Shown: one piece after another, positions 61,201-64,000 of the stretch
Layout: the number at the start of each line of letters is the position of its first letter
Position numbering within the stretch: position 1 is the first letter of the stretch
Source: Dipteris shenzhenensis
Lineage: Eukaryota; Polypodiophyta; Polypodiopsida; Gleicheniales
Assembly (NCBI GenBank): GCA_047967505.1
Contig: CM106538.1
Length of the DNA stretch: 64,000 nt
Reading direction: 5' to 3' (one strand)
Translations under genes and position numbers: made by a program
The notes under the pieces: model-generated
The model's input: only the letters and a program-made list of their open reading frames with translations
Told to the model about the DNA's origin: nothing
Databases searched by the model: none

Positions 61201-64000
61201 GCAAGACTTAAGATAGAAAGAATTATCGCAATACCAACAGGCCACAACATGGACGAAAACTACACAAGGTGAAATTTGCATGTCCGCTAATACGGCAGAA
61301 GCATATATTTAGATGAATCCAGGAACATGCCCAAACTCATCCTCTAAAAACACAACATAGTGCAGTTCCGATCTCATGATAGTCACTCAAAAGGTTGAAA
61401 ACCATAAACTCCATCACACATAGCAGGGACTAGCTACAATGACATCCCCACTGACGGGGGTGTAGACCATAGTATAAACATATGCTCTCCTACATACAAA
61501 TAGCATGTGTTTGAAACCATATAAAACTAAAATAGCATGCTGCTTCAAGTAGCAGCACCATCAGAATCGGCAGAACAAAACCATACAAGCCATTATGACT
61601 ATCCAACATACTAGAATTTGTATAGAAGTATAATTTTTATGATGGGTAAGGGATATGAAAAGCACACCATTATCTCCCCACAATATAAGAAGTTGCCCGA
61701 GGACCAACTTCTCCTTCTCTTCAAAGAATCTTCTCTGAAGATTAAGGTGACAGCAGACATATTGGCAAATAATAACACTTTCTAGTGGGGATAAAATCTT
61801 TATGACACTCATCTTTGGTAGCTTTATGCAGAGCGTGCCCTAAAATAAGGCTATTTGAAAGGTCAAATGTCTATCTACAAACACGGGATATATAGACAGA
61901 GCAGTTGGACCTAAAGCATTGGTGTGGTGAGGGGGACGGGCTCAAGAAATTTGTGCACTATTTCAAACCATTGAGGGTTCTTATAGAGTTTTTCATGACA
62001 ATAAACAAGACCAAATCCAATCTGTGTTGAATGATGAGAATAATCTGAGCCCATTCCACCTGCTACTCAAGGTTAGGGCAACACCAAGAATCATCAATCA
62101 ATTTCGGTAACCGATAACAAGGGTACATTGGTGTATGTGACTGATGATCCACGTCACTGCTTTCTAGCTACCACTAACATTGTTGATGGACTATTTGTTA
62201 GAACATGAAGTCAAGCTGAGTGTGTTTTAGTGTGTTCTACTAGGAGTTCTAGTAGTCTTATGTGTGAGTGCCACGTGTCTTATTGGGAGCCATCCCACAT
62301 ACATTTGTGCACTCTAGTGTGTGTCACTTGTCAAGTCATTCAATCTAATAGCCTACAAGTACTTTGGTCTACATGTGAGTACTTTCTTTTGGTTCATGCT
62401 CTTTCATTATGTCTTTCATACTTTCTGGTTGTTTCCTTTGCTTCCATCCTCCATAGCTCTCTTCCCTTCCTACCCTACCTCCTCTCCTACTCCACTATGT
62501 TCCTTTACTACTCTATGGGACTAATTCTAAAAAATGACAAGAGTTTGAATATAGAATGCCCAAATAAGATGCACTTTCAGTGGTAAGCCTGTGGAGGATT
62601 CGATGGTTTGTGAAAGCATACAACACGTAAGGGTAGTACTGCAAGGTAATGATTTTTCCTAAATCTATGGCAAACTTATATGTTCCTACCTCAATTTGTT
62701 TATCAAAGGGAGGCATGTAGTACCAACAAGTGTGACTACATGGACAACCCAAAAGAATCACCGAATACATCGGCTTTCTGCATGTGAATATTTTGTGACC
62801 TCCAAAGCAGCTTTAAGGACATTAGCATGTAAAAGACAGAGAATGATTTATGCAGGTATAGGCTCTCAAAGATTTTAAAAAGGGAAAAGAATCGTTGAAT
62901 GTGGAGGCAATAGACCTGGAGATAGAGCTTAATTGTGCTTTGAATAGAGGCCCAACACACTAGGCGGAGATGCTTCAAAATGCTAAGCACAATCCCGGTA
63001 AATAAAGTTCAGCCAATATAAGGGCAGTGGATATTATCATGAACTGTAAACACTCAACAATTTTGACCTGAGTGGGTTTGACTTCCAAGTGGTCCTGTGA
63101 GAGGATGCCCCATACTTGAATGTGAAGCAGTTCAAAGACAGTGACAATTAAAGAAATTTGAAGATATTATGTCAGGAATTGATAGCTTTAGAGACACATT
63201 ATGTGTAGAAAACATGGTGGGCAAATGGCGCCACTAAACATTTGAACGAGTGTTCAGTCGACTAAACACTTCAATGAATGTTCAGTTACTTATTTATAGT
63301 TTGCTTACAAGATTCCTCAACCTTCCATTGTTCTTTGCAGGAAGGTCAACTGTCTCTTTCCGTTGCTTTAATAATTTGAGGATTTTCCCATTTGAAAGAT
63401 GGATCCTCTCATTCCCCACAAAAAAAATGACAAAGTCTACTTACTCTGCAATATTGCTGGAGGGCGTCCAAGTCAGAGGCATTTGACTTTGATGTCTGAT
63501 CCAGCATCAATTTGAGCTGCTCATTCTGGAAACACACAGCCGCATTGTGGAAAATGATAATTAGCTTCAGCTGTGAGGAATTGGTGAAGAAAGCAAGCAA
63601 GCAATTTCACAAATAATTTGCTTTATGAGGAATAAAAACTATGTAAGGAAGAATTTAAAACTATGTAATTGCAACACCAATAAAATCAATCCTCGCTCTG
63701 TCTGAAGCTGCAAAGAGGAGGAAACAGTCTCTGCTTTGTAAATAAGTTTTTCCACAAGATGGGGCCTTTTAGAGGCATGTTCTCTTTAAAACAAGCAATA
63801 AGACTTCGTGTACTGTAAAAAGCATTGAGCAGCCCTTTACTTGTTCTTCCAAGGAGTGGAGTTTCTCATTTTGTTCCTCAAAGTCTAGCAGTAACACTTC
63901 GAGTTTTTGGTTCAAGGTTTCAAGGGAAATAGGCTGAGGAACTTCAAGTGCCTCCAAGGTTTTCTTAGTGACGTCTTCTAGTGCATCCAAACGAGGTGCA
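22563..64000 (-). CDS. Coiled-coil protein, probable DUF4795/QRICH2-like flagellar protein (3' ten exons; 5' part outside window)
   Basis: Seen: ten minus-strand exons with GT donors and AG acceptors join into one open frame of 535 residues ending in TAG. Residues 1-224 are rich in heptad-like Leu/Glu/Lys. Residues 225-346 are acidic and low in structure. Residues 347-430 carry a second helical stretch with SKADKLDL. Residues 424-433 give a Cys motif, FKCM-SCD, split by an intron. The last 67 residues are basic and Ser/Gly rich. KAD motifs occur near residue 122 and near residue 394. Known: DUF4795 proteins such as QRICH2 are coiled-coil sperm-flagellum proteins with a C-terminal CxSCD motif; I recall this from family knowledge and did not search. 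Inferred: a flagellar or axonemal role in motile sperm. Almost all introns are phase 0. Introns are 315, 3818, 85, 23244, 206, 125, 347, 202 and 11487 bp. A small exon could be missing in the 23-kb intron. Gene model confidence is high, family name moderate. Confidence 0.75.
22767..23832. other. Intron sequence of the DUF4795-like gene, no element recognised
   Basis: This is the first kilobase upstream of the last exon (acceptor side). No clear LTR ends, coding domain or tandem repeat was found. Confidence 0.45.
23833..24370 (+). pseudogene. Copia gag fragment
   Basis: The ORF ([70 protein letters not shown]) matches the central Copia gag region. At about 24198-24245 the next frame gives [15 protein letters not shown], a zinc knuckle with the last Cys replaced by His, so there is a frameshift just before it. 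No protease follows; an LTR-like segment starts about 60 bp later. Confidence 0.7.
24432..24706 (+). mobile_element. LTR family L1, left part of a copy split by an insertion
   Basis: It begins TGTTAAGAAATGGAGTCAAG and shares CCACGTGTCA, ATCCCATA, ACAAGCTCTTTGGTCTACAT, GTGAGTACTTTC with copies at 62196-62520 (+) and 44085-44436 (-). It breaks off at GAGTAT, and the LTR sequence resumes at 29518 after the array. Confidence 0.7.
24707..26164 (-). repeat. Array of 530-560 bp units, left part
   Basis: Units beginning ACCTAGATGAATCCAGG start at about 24709, 25241 and 25797. The last is cut by an LTR element at 26165. Units are roughly 95% alike by eye and vary by a 20-bp block (AATCCACACACCCATACAT). 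The repeats continue at 28838-29517, and a second array is at 60745-61495. Unit ORFs are short and not conserved, so no protein is suggested. The insertion orientation is arbitrary. Confidence 0.8.
26625..27158. repeat. Tandem duplication inside the non-autonomous LTR element
   Basis: CATGATGCTTTGTTCTTCCA, GTGCCTTGATGCTTTATGTG, GGTCATCTCATGCACTT, TTGCAAAGGTCTTACCAATT occur in both halves about 310 bp apart. Confidence 0.85.
28501..28512 (-). promoter_or_regulatory. Primer-binding site (tRNA-iMet) of the non-autonomous LTR element
   Basis: On the minus strand it reads TGGTATCAGAGC, directly after the LTR end TTTTGTCA. Confidence 0.9.
28838..29517 (-). repeat. Array of 550-bp units, right part
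   Basis: It starts inside a unit at GCAGAACTCATCCATGACG, passes a unit boundary near 29100 and ends at CTCTCCCAAACA just before AGTAT. About 110 bp of the unit (CAGCCATGACGAAGGC to GAAGTCTAAA) is present on both sides of the nested LTR element, which simple insertion would not produce. Confidence 0.8.
29518..29849 (+). mobile_element. LTR family L1, right part, and following sequence
   Basis: After AGTAT at 29518-29522 the sequence (TATCTCTCTCCCTAGCCTAC, CTCTCTCCCTC, CACCATGCACCTTCACT) aligns to the reverse complement of 44085-44146. This completes the L1 copy interrupted at 24706. The 111-codon ORF at 29568 shows no domain I know. Confidence 0.65.
29850..30154 (+). mobile_element. 305-bp LTR with matching TGTTGGA...TCCAACA ends
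   Basis: The terminal 7-bp inverted repeat and the TG...CA ends are exactly those of an LTR. Internally it ends in a U5-like TCTCAATCAATCAAGG. The 5-bp flanks (TGTTG and TCTAG) do not match, so it is probably the 3' LTR of a truncated element or a recombined solo LTR. Confidence 0.6.
30155..30252 (-). mobile_element. Start of another Copia-type LTR, minus strand (fragment)
   Basis: Read on the minus strand, a purine-rich GAGGTGGAGATTG leads into TGTTAGAAATTAGAC, a common plant Copia LTR start. It is cut after about 100 bp by the plus-strand LTR. Confidence 0.4.
30599..30834 (+). mobile_element. Poly(A) retroelement 3' end, copy 1
   Basis: It matches 46900-47138 along its length (GGGTTAAGGTAGCACTTTCA versus GGGTTGAGGTGGCACCTTCA; both end ATTTTTCATACTTAATAGAA then TTTTTC-like and A-run). 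The A-run is at 30819-30834. This is the 3' tail of a LINE or SINE family; no coding part is recognisable. Confidence 0.65.
30840..32500. other. Intron sequence, no gene; weak internal duplication
   Basis: About 31870-32030 and 32315-32425 share phrases (GGGCTAG, AAGCTACT, CCTTTGATG, GCTTGA, CTTGGCATCACGGT), so a 400-bp piece was duplicated. A purine-rich stretch lies at about 31520-31750. Confidence 0.45.
32501..33470 (+). mobile_element. Long LTR of family L2, copy A
   Basis: A GC-rich 5' half with a TATA box (CTATAAAAGG, about 32791) is followed by a leader. The U5 (TTTTTTGTATTGTGTCCATT, GGACGGAAATATAA, TTGGTTCTACATCTCT) is shared with copies near 48.2, 49.9 and, reversed, 54.4 kb. Boundaries are uncertain, so it may be a solo LTR. 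The ORFs inside are incidental. Confidence 0.6.
33471..34253. other. Intron sequence beside exon I, no element recognised
   Basis: No further minus-strand exon with good splice sites was found here. Confidence 0.45.
34254..34368 (-). CDS. Exon I of the DUF4795-like gene (Cys motif)
   Basis: Acceptor AATTATGCAG; the first base completes the split Met codon, then [11 protein letters not shown] follows. Joined to exon H this gives FKCMSCDHPV, matching the CxSCDxPV signature I associate with DUF4795/QRICH2. It continues [21 protein letters not shown] to donor TTC|GTGAGC, phase 0. If the donor were skipped the frame would end two codons later at TGA. Confidence 0.8.
34571..34656 (-). CDS. Exon H of the DUF4795-like gene
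   Basis: An 86-bp exon: acceptor TTTTTGCAG, donor TGCAT|GTAAGA, phase 2 at its 3' end. It encodes [13 protein letters not shown], then GKPLYGFKC plus two bases of the next Met codon. The first Cys of the C-terminal Cys motif is here and the second is in exon I, so correct splicing is needed to build the motif. Confidence 0.82.
35004..35168 (-). CDS. Exon G of the DUF4795-like gene
   Basis: A 165-bp exon of 55 codons, acceptor ATACCTCAG and donor CAG|GTATGA, phase 0. It ends with [15 protein letters not shown], echoing the KAD motif of exon C. Such charged KAD repeats are, from memory, typical of the DUF4795 region just before its Cys motif. Confidence 0.82.
35294..35659 (-). CDS. Exon F of the DUF4795-like gene
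   Basis: The longest exon, 366 bp and 122 codons, acceptor GCTGCAG and donor GAT|GTAAGT, phase 0. The product is polar and acidic with little hydrophobic patterning ([14 protein letters not shown], then [12 protein letters not shown]), probably a flexible, fast-evolving spacer between helical parts. No stop or frame break over its whole length supports a live gene. Confidence 0.83.
35866..35982 (-). CDS. Exon E of the DUF4795-like gene
   Basis: A 117-bp exon of 39 codons, acceptor AAATTGCAG and donor AAG|GTAACT, phase 0 both sides. It encodes a short Pro-containing linker and then a charged helix ([19 protein letters not shown]). It follows the 23-kb intron and opens the third exon cluster. 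Confidence 0.82.
35983..37761 (-). other. Intron start; 3' part probably a leader of a minus-strand LTR element
   Basis: No gag or pol domain is visible below the primer site at 37767-37778. Small ORFs here lack homologues I know. Confidence 0.35.
37762..37995 (-). mobile_element. Copia-type LTR end and primer-binding site, minus strand
   Basis: On the minus strand TGGTATCAGAGCTCGGG (37762-37778) follows an LTR-like end, ...GAGAGCACTCTCCA. The LTR body contains GTTCTGCACCCACGAAAAC, seen in many plant Copia U5 regions. The LTR start was not determined. Confidence 0.6.
37996..39094. other. Intron sequence, no element recognised
   Basis: AT-rich. A few GAAAATGTTTGGA/TGGACATTC phrases repeat around 38420-38510. 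No gene is seen. Confidence 0.4.
39095..39731 (+). mobile_element. Copia leader and gag N-terminus, copy 2
   Basis: 39095-39470 matches the leader at 3803-4211; it lacks 37 bp present in copy 1 near 3860. At 39470 it jumps from TTTTGCAG straight to GAAAAGGTTATTGGGAGTTC, deleting about 130 bp including the gag start codon. No LTR or primer site precedes it, so the 5' end is missing. Confidence 0.75.
39732..41603 (+). pseudogene. Copia gag-protease-integrase polyprotein, one frame with 4-5 stops
   Basis: One reading frame holds gag ([20 protein letters not shown]), an RG-rich segment, a CCHC knuckle (40207 on) in which two Cys are Tyr, the protease site [12 protein letters not shown], the gag-pre-integrase segment ([32 protein letters not shown]), and the integrase core ([38 protein letters not shown]). 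Stops lie at 40401, 40551, 40851, 41292 and 41601; all fit single C-to-T or G-to-A changes from Trp, Gln or Arg codons. There is no frameshift. The first His of the integrase zinc motif is Asn. RT and RNase H are absent because a reversed Gypsy begins at about 41600. Its activity is lost. Confidence 0.9.
41595..42720 (-). pseudogene. Ty3/Gypsy gag and gag-protease junction, minus strand
   Basis: The ORF at 42148-42636 has an RGG-rich stretch, two perfect CCHC knuckles ([14 protein letters not shown] and [14 protein letters not shown]) and then [10 protein letters not shown], the usual plant Gypsy gag-pol boundary. Further down the minus strand, 41595-41786 gives [26 protein letters not shown], matching the segment just before the Gypsy protease. 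The part between has stops and frameshifts. Protease, RT and integrase are missing because the sequence ends at the Copia junction. Confidence 0.85.
42721..43020. other. Intron sequence upstream of the Gypsy gag
   Basis: It may be the Gypsy gag N-terminus or leader, but no motif is recognised. Confidence 0.35.
43021..43225 (+). repeat. Purine-rich tract with (GA)n
   Basis: Almost all A/G on this strand, ending in (GA)15 at 43194-43225. The ORFs over it are compositional artefacts. Confidence 0.85.
43226..44084 (-). mobile_element. Probable internal or U5 continuation of LTR family L1, minus strand
   Basis: A 70-bp phrase recurs (CACTGGCTCACAATGCAA, near 43585 and 43648; a related ACACTGGGCCTCAAAATGCA at 43716). 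No coding domain is seen. Confidence 0.35.
44085..44436 (-). mobile_element. LTR family L1, uninterrupted copy with polypurine tract
   Basis: On the minus strand a G7 tract (44437-44443) precedes TGTTGGAATATGAAG. The LTR matches those at 24432 and 62196, and runs uninterrupted through TTTTGAGTATCACTTCC (44134-44150), where the 24.4-kb copy carries a 4.8-kb insertion. It therefore serves as the empty-site reference. Confidence 0.75.
44444..45500 (-). other. Region upstream of the minus-strand L1 LTR, no domain recognised
   Basis: The 124-codon minus ORF at 44631-45005 contains a repeated [12 protein letters not shown]-like phrase caused by a short internal duplication (TTTTAGGAGRACTAYCCAAGG, about 44827 and 44898). 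It should be the end of a retroelement internal region, but no RT or RNase H is visible. Confidence 0.35.
45700..46010 (+). mobile_element. LINE 3' end, second copy
   Basis: 45861-45984 matches 9220-9340 (ACTCAGCAAGGGCCTTAGTG, AGCCCACAGTGGCTTGTATG, CATAGGCCCGCGAGGCCTCC, GTTAATATATCT) and ends in (TTTC)n(TC)n. The RT is missing, so this is a 3' stub. Confidence 0.7.
46011..47138 (+). mobile_element. Poly(A) retroelement fragments, copy 2 of the tail family
   Basis: 46900-47138 matches 30599-30834 and ends in a run of A at 47129-47137. 46425-46490 (CCACTCAAGTCATAGGACTT, GAGGTTCAGATAGGATGCCT) resembles 48470-48515 (CGTTTCAAGTCATCGGTCTT, AGGTTCAGATTGGGATACTT). These are probably two 3' pieces of LINE-like elements. 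Frames are broken and no RT motif is visible. Confidence 0.5.
47200..48420 (+). mobile_element. Long LTR of family L2, copy B
   Basis: It starts near TGTTGCTGGAATGGTCACCT (shared with copy D), has a TATA-like CCCTTATATAGGG at about 47656, and has a downstream block (GGCTGCCCACCTAGGCTGGC, GAGTCTACATATGCTCGAGG, AGTGCTTGACATTTAGTAGG) shared with D and reversed E. The U5 is GGACGGACGGAAATATAAAG. It ends near ...TTTCTAACA. It is about 1.2 kb. The ORFs within are incidental. Confidence 0.65.
48421..49610 (+). other. Degraded LINE-like fragment and unassigned sequence
   Basis: 48470-48790 includes a phrase shared with 46.4 kb and ends CTTTTTCTTTCTAGTTTAATAT, similar to 50925-50943. The rest is unassigned; the 101-codon ORF at 48794 has no domain I know. 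Confidence 0.35.
49611..50040 (+). mobile_element. 3' part of an L2 LTR, copy C
   Basis: 49790-49990 follows copy A at 33120-33330 (AAGTTTGGAAGTGCCAAAGA, GGTCCACATCTA, GTATTGTGTCCACATT, GACAGAAATATA, GTTCTACATCTCT). The 5' half is missing. Confidence 0.6.
50041..51520. other. LTR-like fragments, unassigned
   Basis: 50040-50120 read on the minus strand resembles a Copia U5 (CTTCCGCACATTGCAGTAG). 50560-50640 is a cluster of GGTCAACCAACTGGTCAGCC words similar in style to 47680-47760 inside copy B. No gene is recognised. Confidence 0.35.
51277..51310. repeat. Alternating purine-pyrimidine (GC/CA) tract
   Basis: GTGTGCGCGCGCGCGCACGC followed by ATGTGCATGCAC, a sequence type able to form Z-DNA. 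Confidence 0.9.
51528..52478 (+). mobile_element. Long LTR of family L2, copy D (3' truncated)
   Basis: It matches copy B from TGTTGGAAAGGTCGCCTCCC to AGTGCTTGACATCTAGTAGG; 52200-52470 is the best conserved part. It stops abruptly in AACCTT at 52478, before the U5, where a LINE-type sequence begins. Confidence 0.65.
52460..53304 (+). pseudogene. 3'-terminal retroelement ORF with poly(A) tail
   Basis: One frame runs from 52460 to 53155, broken once by TAG at 52742. The first part is Pro/Ser rich and comes from a CCGTACAG-repeat region. The second encodes a 135-codon stretch ([40 protein letters not shown]) that I do not recognise. A 3' UTR-like stretch and an A-run (53286-53302) follow directly, so it arrived by retroposition. 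It may be a LINE ORF or a processed gene; the evidence does not decide. Confidence 0.45.
53168..53452 (+). repeat. Two tandem retroelement tails, each poly(A) then GTGTGT
   Basis: ACTTGGCTGCCTCATGACTT, CTTACTTGTAAATTTTT, TTGGTGGGTTTTTACCTCTT, AATATAAGATTTCAC recur at 53168 and 53311. Each copy ends in an A-run followed by GTGTGTG. Confidence 0.9.
53453..54026 (+). pseudogene. LINE C-terminal fragment with short A tail
   Basis: Frame reading near 53605-53660 gives [17 protein letters not shown], a typical LINE zinc-finger-RVT ending. The element ends at about 54015 with ATTTCACCCCTAAAAAAAG then TGTGT, the same ending as the two tails just upstream. Confidence 0.6.
54176..55395 (-). mobile_element. 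Long LTR of family L2, complete copy E (1.22 kb), minus strand
   Basis: On the minus strand it starts TGTGACGGCCC after a purine-rich GGCGTGGGGGATT and ends TTTTCATTTTCTATCA. The 5-bp flanks are ATTCC (54171-54175) and ATCCC (55396-55400), four of five bases alike. It has a TATA box, CCTATAAAAGGGG, near 54680. Its last 200 bp match the last 200 bp of the shorter LTR at 55747-56128. No open coding domain is present. Confidence 0.75.
55396..55732 (-). mobile_element. Short leader between primer site and the long LTR E
   Basis: It is about 340 bp and contains a duplicated phrase (CCTGAACCTGAGGCTCCCAC versus TGAACCTGAGCCTCCCACTT) and no ORF. It lies between the PBS at 55733 and the purine tract of LTR E. 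Confidence 0.5.
55733..55745 (-). promoter_or_regulatory. Primer-binding site (tRNA-iMet) after the 382-bp LTR
   Basis: Minus-strand GGTATCAGAGCCC, one base after the LTR end TGCTAACA. Confidence 0.85.
55747..56128 (-). mobile_element. 382-bp Copia LTR, minus strand
   Basis: It starts TGTAAGAGATTACAAAG after a polypurine tract (GAGGGGGGA, about 56131-56139) and ends TGCTAACA. It is the 3' LTR of the Copia RT/RNase H remnant upstream, yet a primer site follows it, so it also acts as a 5' LTR for another internal region. Confidence 0.8.
56129..57185 (-). pseudogene. Copia RT and RNase H remnant, catalytic core deleted
   Basis: From 57185 down: [18 protein letters not shown] (RT start), [31 protein letters not shown], then a stop. 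Near 56885 the frame jumps from FLLSQGF to [12 protein letters not shown], omitting the part of Copia RT with the YVDD site. Then come [26 protein letters not shown], a frameshift, and RNase H ([37 protein letters not shown]). It cannot encode active RT. It is followed by a polypurine tract and LTR, so the 3' end is complete while the 5' part is missing. Confidence 0.88.
57186..57955. repeat. Unassigned sequence with a 130-bp tandem duplication
   Basis: CTGATTTGGTCAACTGCCAC, CTGCCATTCAATTCACCTTC, ATGAATGTGGGCTCATA recur at about 57651 and 57778. The Gln-rich ORFs across it are incidental. Confidence 0.75.
57956..59226. other. Intron sequence beside exon D
   Basis: It contains (TA)11 at about 58079-58101 and an 80-codon plus-strand ORF at 58242-58484 with no recognisable domain. 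The only exon-like signal is the candidate at 58701-58756. Confidence 0.4.
58701..58756 (-). CDS. Candidate small extra exon (uncertain)
   Basis: Between acceptor AATGCTTGCAG and donor ATCAG|GTAATG lies a 56-bp open stretch encoding [18 protein letters not shown], which looks helical and would extend exon D in frame. Its length changes phase, so a further partner exon of length 3n+1 would be needed before exon E, and I did not find one. It may be chance. Confidence 0.25.
59227..59349 (-). CDS. Exon D of the DUF4795-like gene
   Basis: A 123-bp exon of 41 codons, acceptor TTATGCAG and donor CTG|GTAAGA, phase 0. It lies only 85 bp after exon C. It encodes a helix ([19 protein letters not shown]) and then a basic, Ser-rich segment with SRRASR. 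The intron that follows is the 23-kb one. Confidence 0.82.
59435..59626 (-). CDS. Exon C of the DUF4795-like gene
   Basis: A 192-bp exon of 64 codons, acceptor CCTTTCCAG and donor GAT|GTAAGA, phase 0 both sides. It encodes a Ser/Thr/Pro-rich linker followed by a helical stretch ending [13 protein letters not shown] similar KAD motif returns in exon G. The 3.8-kb intron upstream contains an LTR copy and a tandem-repeat array. Confidence 0.82.
59627..60744. other. Intron sequence; 39-bp tandem duplication
   Basis: TTTGACAATCTATATCAAGG, AATGCCAATAAAGACGCAT occurs at about 59818-59856 and again at 59873-59911. Otherwise nothing is recognised. Confidence 0.6.
60745..61495 (-). repeat. Second array of the 550-bp units
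   Basis: Units start at about 60750 and 61307 (ATCTAGATGAATCCAGGAAC), period about 557 bp. They share ATGCCCAAACTCATCCTCTA variants that distinguish them from the 24.7-29.5 kb array, so the two arrays have separate histories. The second unit is cut after about 190 bp. Confidence 0.8.
61496..62195. other. Intron sequence, nothing recognised
   Basis: A minus ORF at 61561-61812 shows no family signature. Confidence 0.4.
62196..62520 (+). mobile_element. LTR family L1, copy in the 3.8-kb intron
   Basis: It starts TGTTAGAACATGAAGTCAAG and follows the copies at 24432 and 44436 (CCACGTGTCTTATTGGGAGC, CTACAAGTACTTTGGTCTAC, ATGTGAGTACTTTC). The middle is diverged and has lost about 50 bp. No target duplication could be read. 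Confidence 0.65.
62521..63444. other. Intron sequence after the L1 LTR
   Basis: It may be internal sequence of the L1 element or unrelated. The overlapping 80-codon ORFs on both strands have no domain I recognise. Confidence 0.35.
63445..63525 (-). CDS. Exon B of the DUF4795-like gene
   Basis: An 81-bp exon of 27 codons, starting [10 protein letters not shown]. The acceptor is a pyrimidine-rich TTTCCAG and the donor is AGA|GTAAGT, close to consensus. It is phase 0 on both sides, so it joins exons A and C without changing frame. The 315-bp intron upstream shows no repeat. Confidence 0.8.
63841..64000 (-). CDS. Exon A of the DUF4795-like gene (runs off the right edge)
   Basis: It is open to the window edge and encodes 53 residues (DALEDV... 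to ...HSLEEQ) with a strong Leu/Glu heptad pattern, so probably coiled coil. The donor reads CAA|GTAAAG, phase 0. The reading frame begins before this window, so the start codon and any promoter are not visible. Confidence 0.8.

Noticed and set aside
62513-62990. Minus-strand ORFs (84-85 codons) as extra exons of the DUF4795-like gene
   Set aside because: They lack suitable splice sites, are hydrophobic unlike the neighbouring coiled-coil exons, and contain stops in the compatible phase.

Overview
The window looks like nuclear DNA of a land plant with a large, transposon-rich genome. It has eukaryotic GT-AG introns, the longest over 23 kb. It holds plant-type Copia and Gypsy retrotransposons with tRNA-Met primer sites, a eukaryotic Helitron, degraded LINEs, and many (TC)n microsatellites. 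I see no rRNA, tRNA, CRISPR array or bacterial-style operon.

The one convincing host gene is on the minus strand. Ten exons can be joined without a stop or frame conflict, from the right edge of the window (64000) down to a stop codon at 22563-22565. Together they give the last 535 residues of a coiled-coil protein. It has charged repeats containing KAD, a Cys motif split by an intron (FKCM-SCD), and a basic tail. I recognise this, with moderate confidence, as the DUF4795/QRICH2 family of sperm-flagellum proteins. If that is right, the host makes swimming sperm. With introns this long, a fern, cycad or Ginkgo is more likely than a flowering plant. The exons fall into three tight clusters (63.4-64.0, 59.2-59.6 and 34.2-36.0 kb) plus a lone last exon at 22.6-22.8 kb. 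Long introns of 3.8, 23.2 and 11.5 kb separate them and are packed with mobile elements.

Region by region. 1-22 kb lies downstream of the gene: LTR-like sequence, a transposon-type ORF broken by one amber codon (2.9-3.45 kb), a Copia leader fragment (3.5-4.5 kb), an inverted-repeat element (5.0-6.3 kb), a degraded LINE reverse transcriptase (7.3-9.3 kb), a 5-kb field of diverged repeats with (TC)n tracts (9.4-14.5 kb), a dead Helitron helicase (16.5-19.6 kb), and a LINE 3' fragment with an internal duplication (20.2-21.8 kb). 22.8-34.2 kb is the last intron. It holds a Copia gag fragment and an LTR split by a 4.8-kb array of 550-bp units that itself contains a non-autonomous LTR element. 36-59 kb is the largest intron. 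It holds a Copia gag-protease-integrase fossil meeting a reversed Gypsy gag, several related long LTRs, tandem LINE 3' ends, and a reversed Copia RT/RNase H whose LTR is followed by a second primer site. 59.6-63.4 kb holds a second array of the 550-bp units and another LTR.

Nothing here forms a novel multi-gene system. The parts worth a second look are the giant-intron gene, the array insertion with a matching empty site in the same window, the mixed LTR pair at 54.2-56.1 kb, and the stacked LINE tails at 53.2-54.0 kb.
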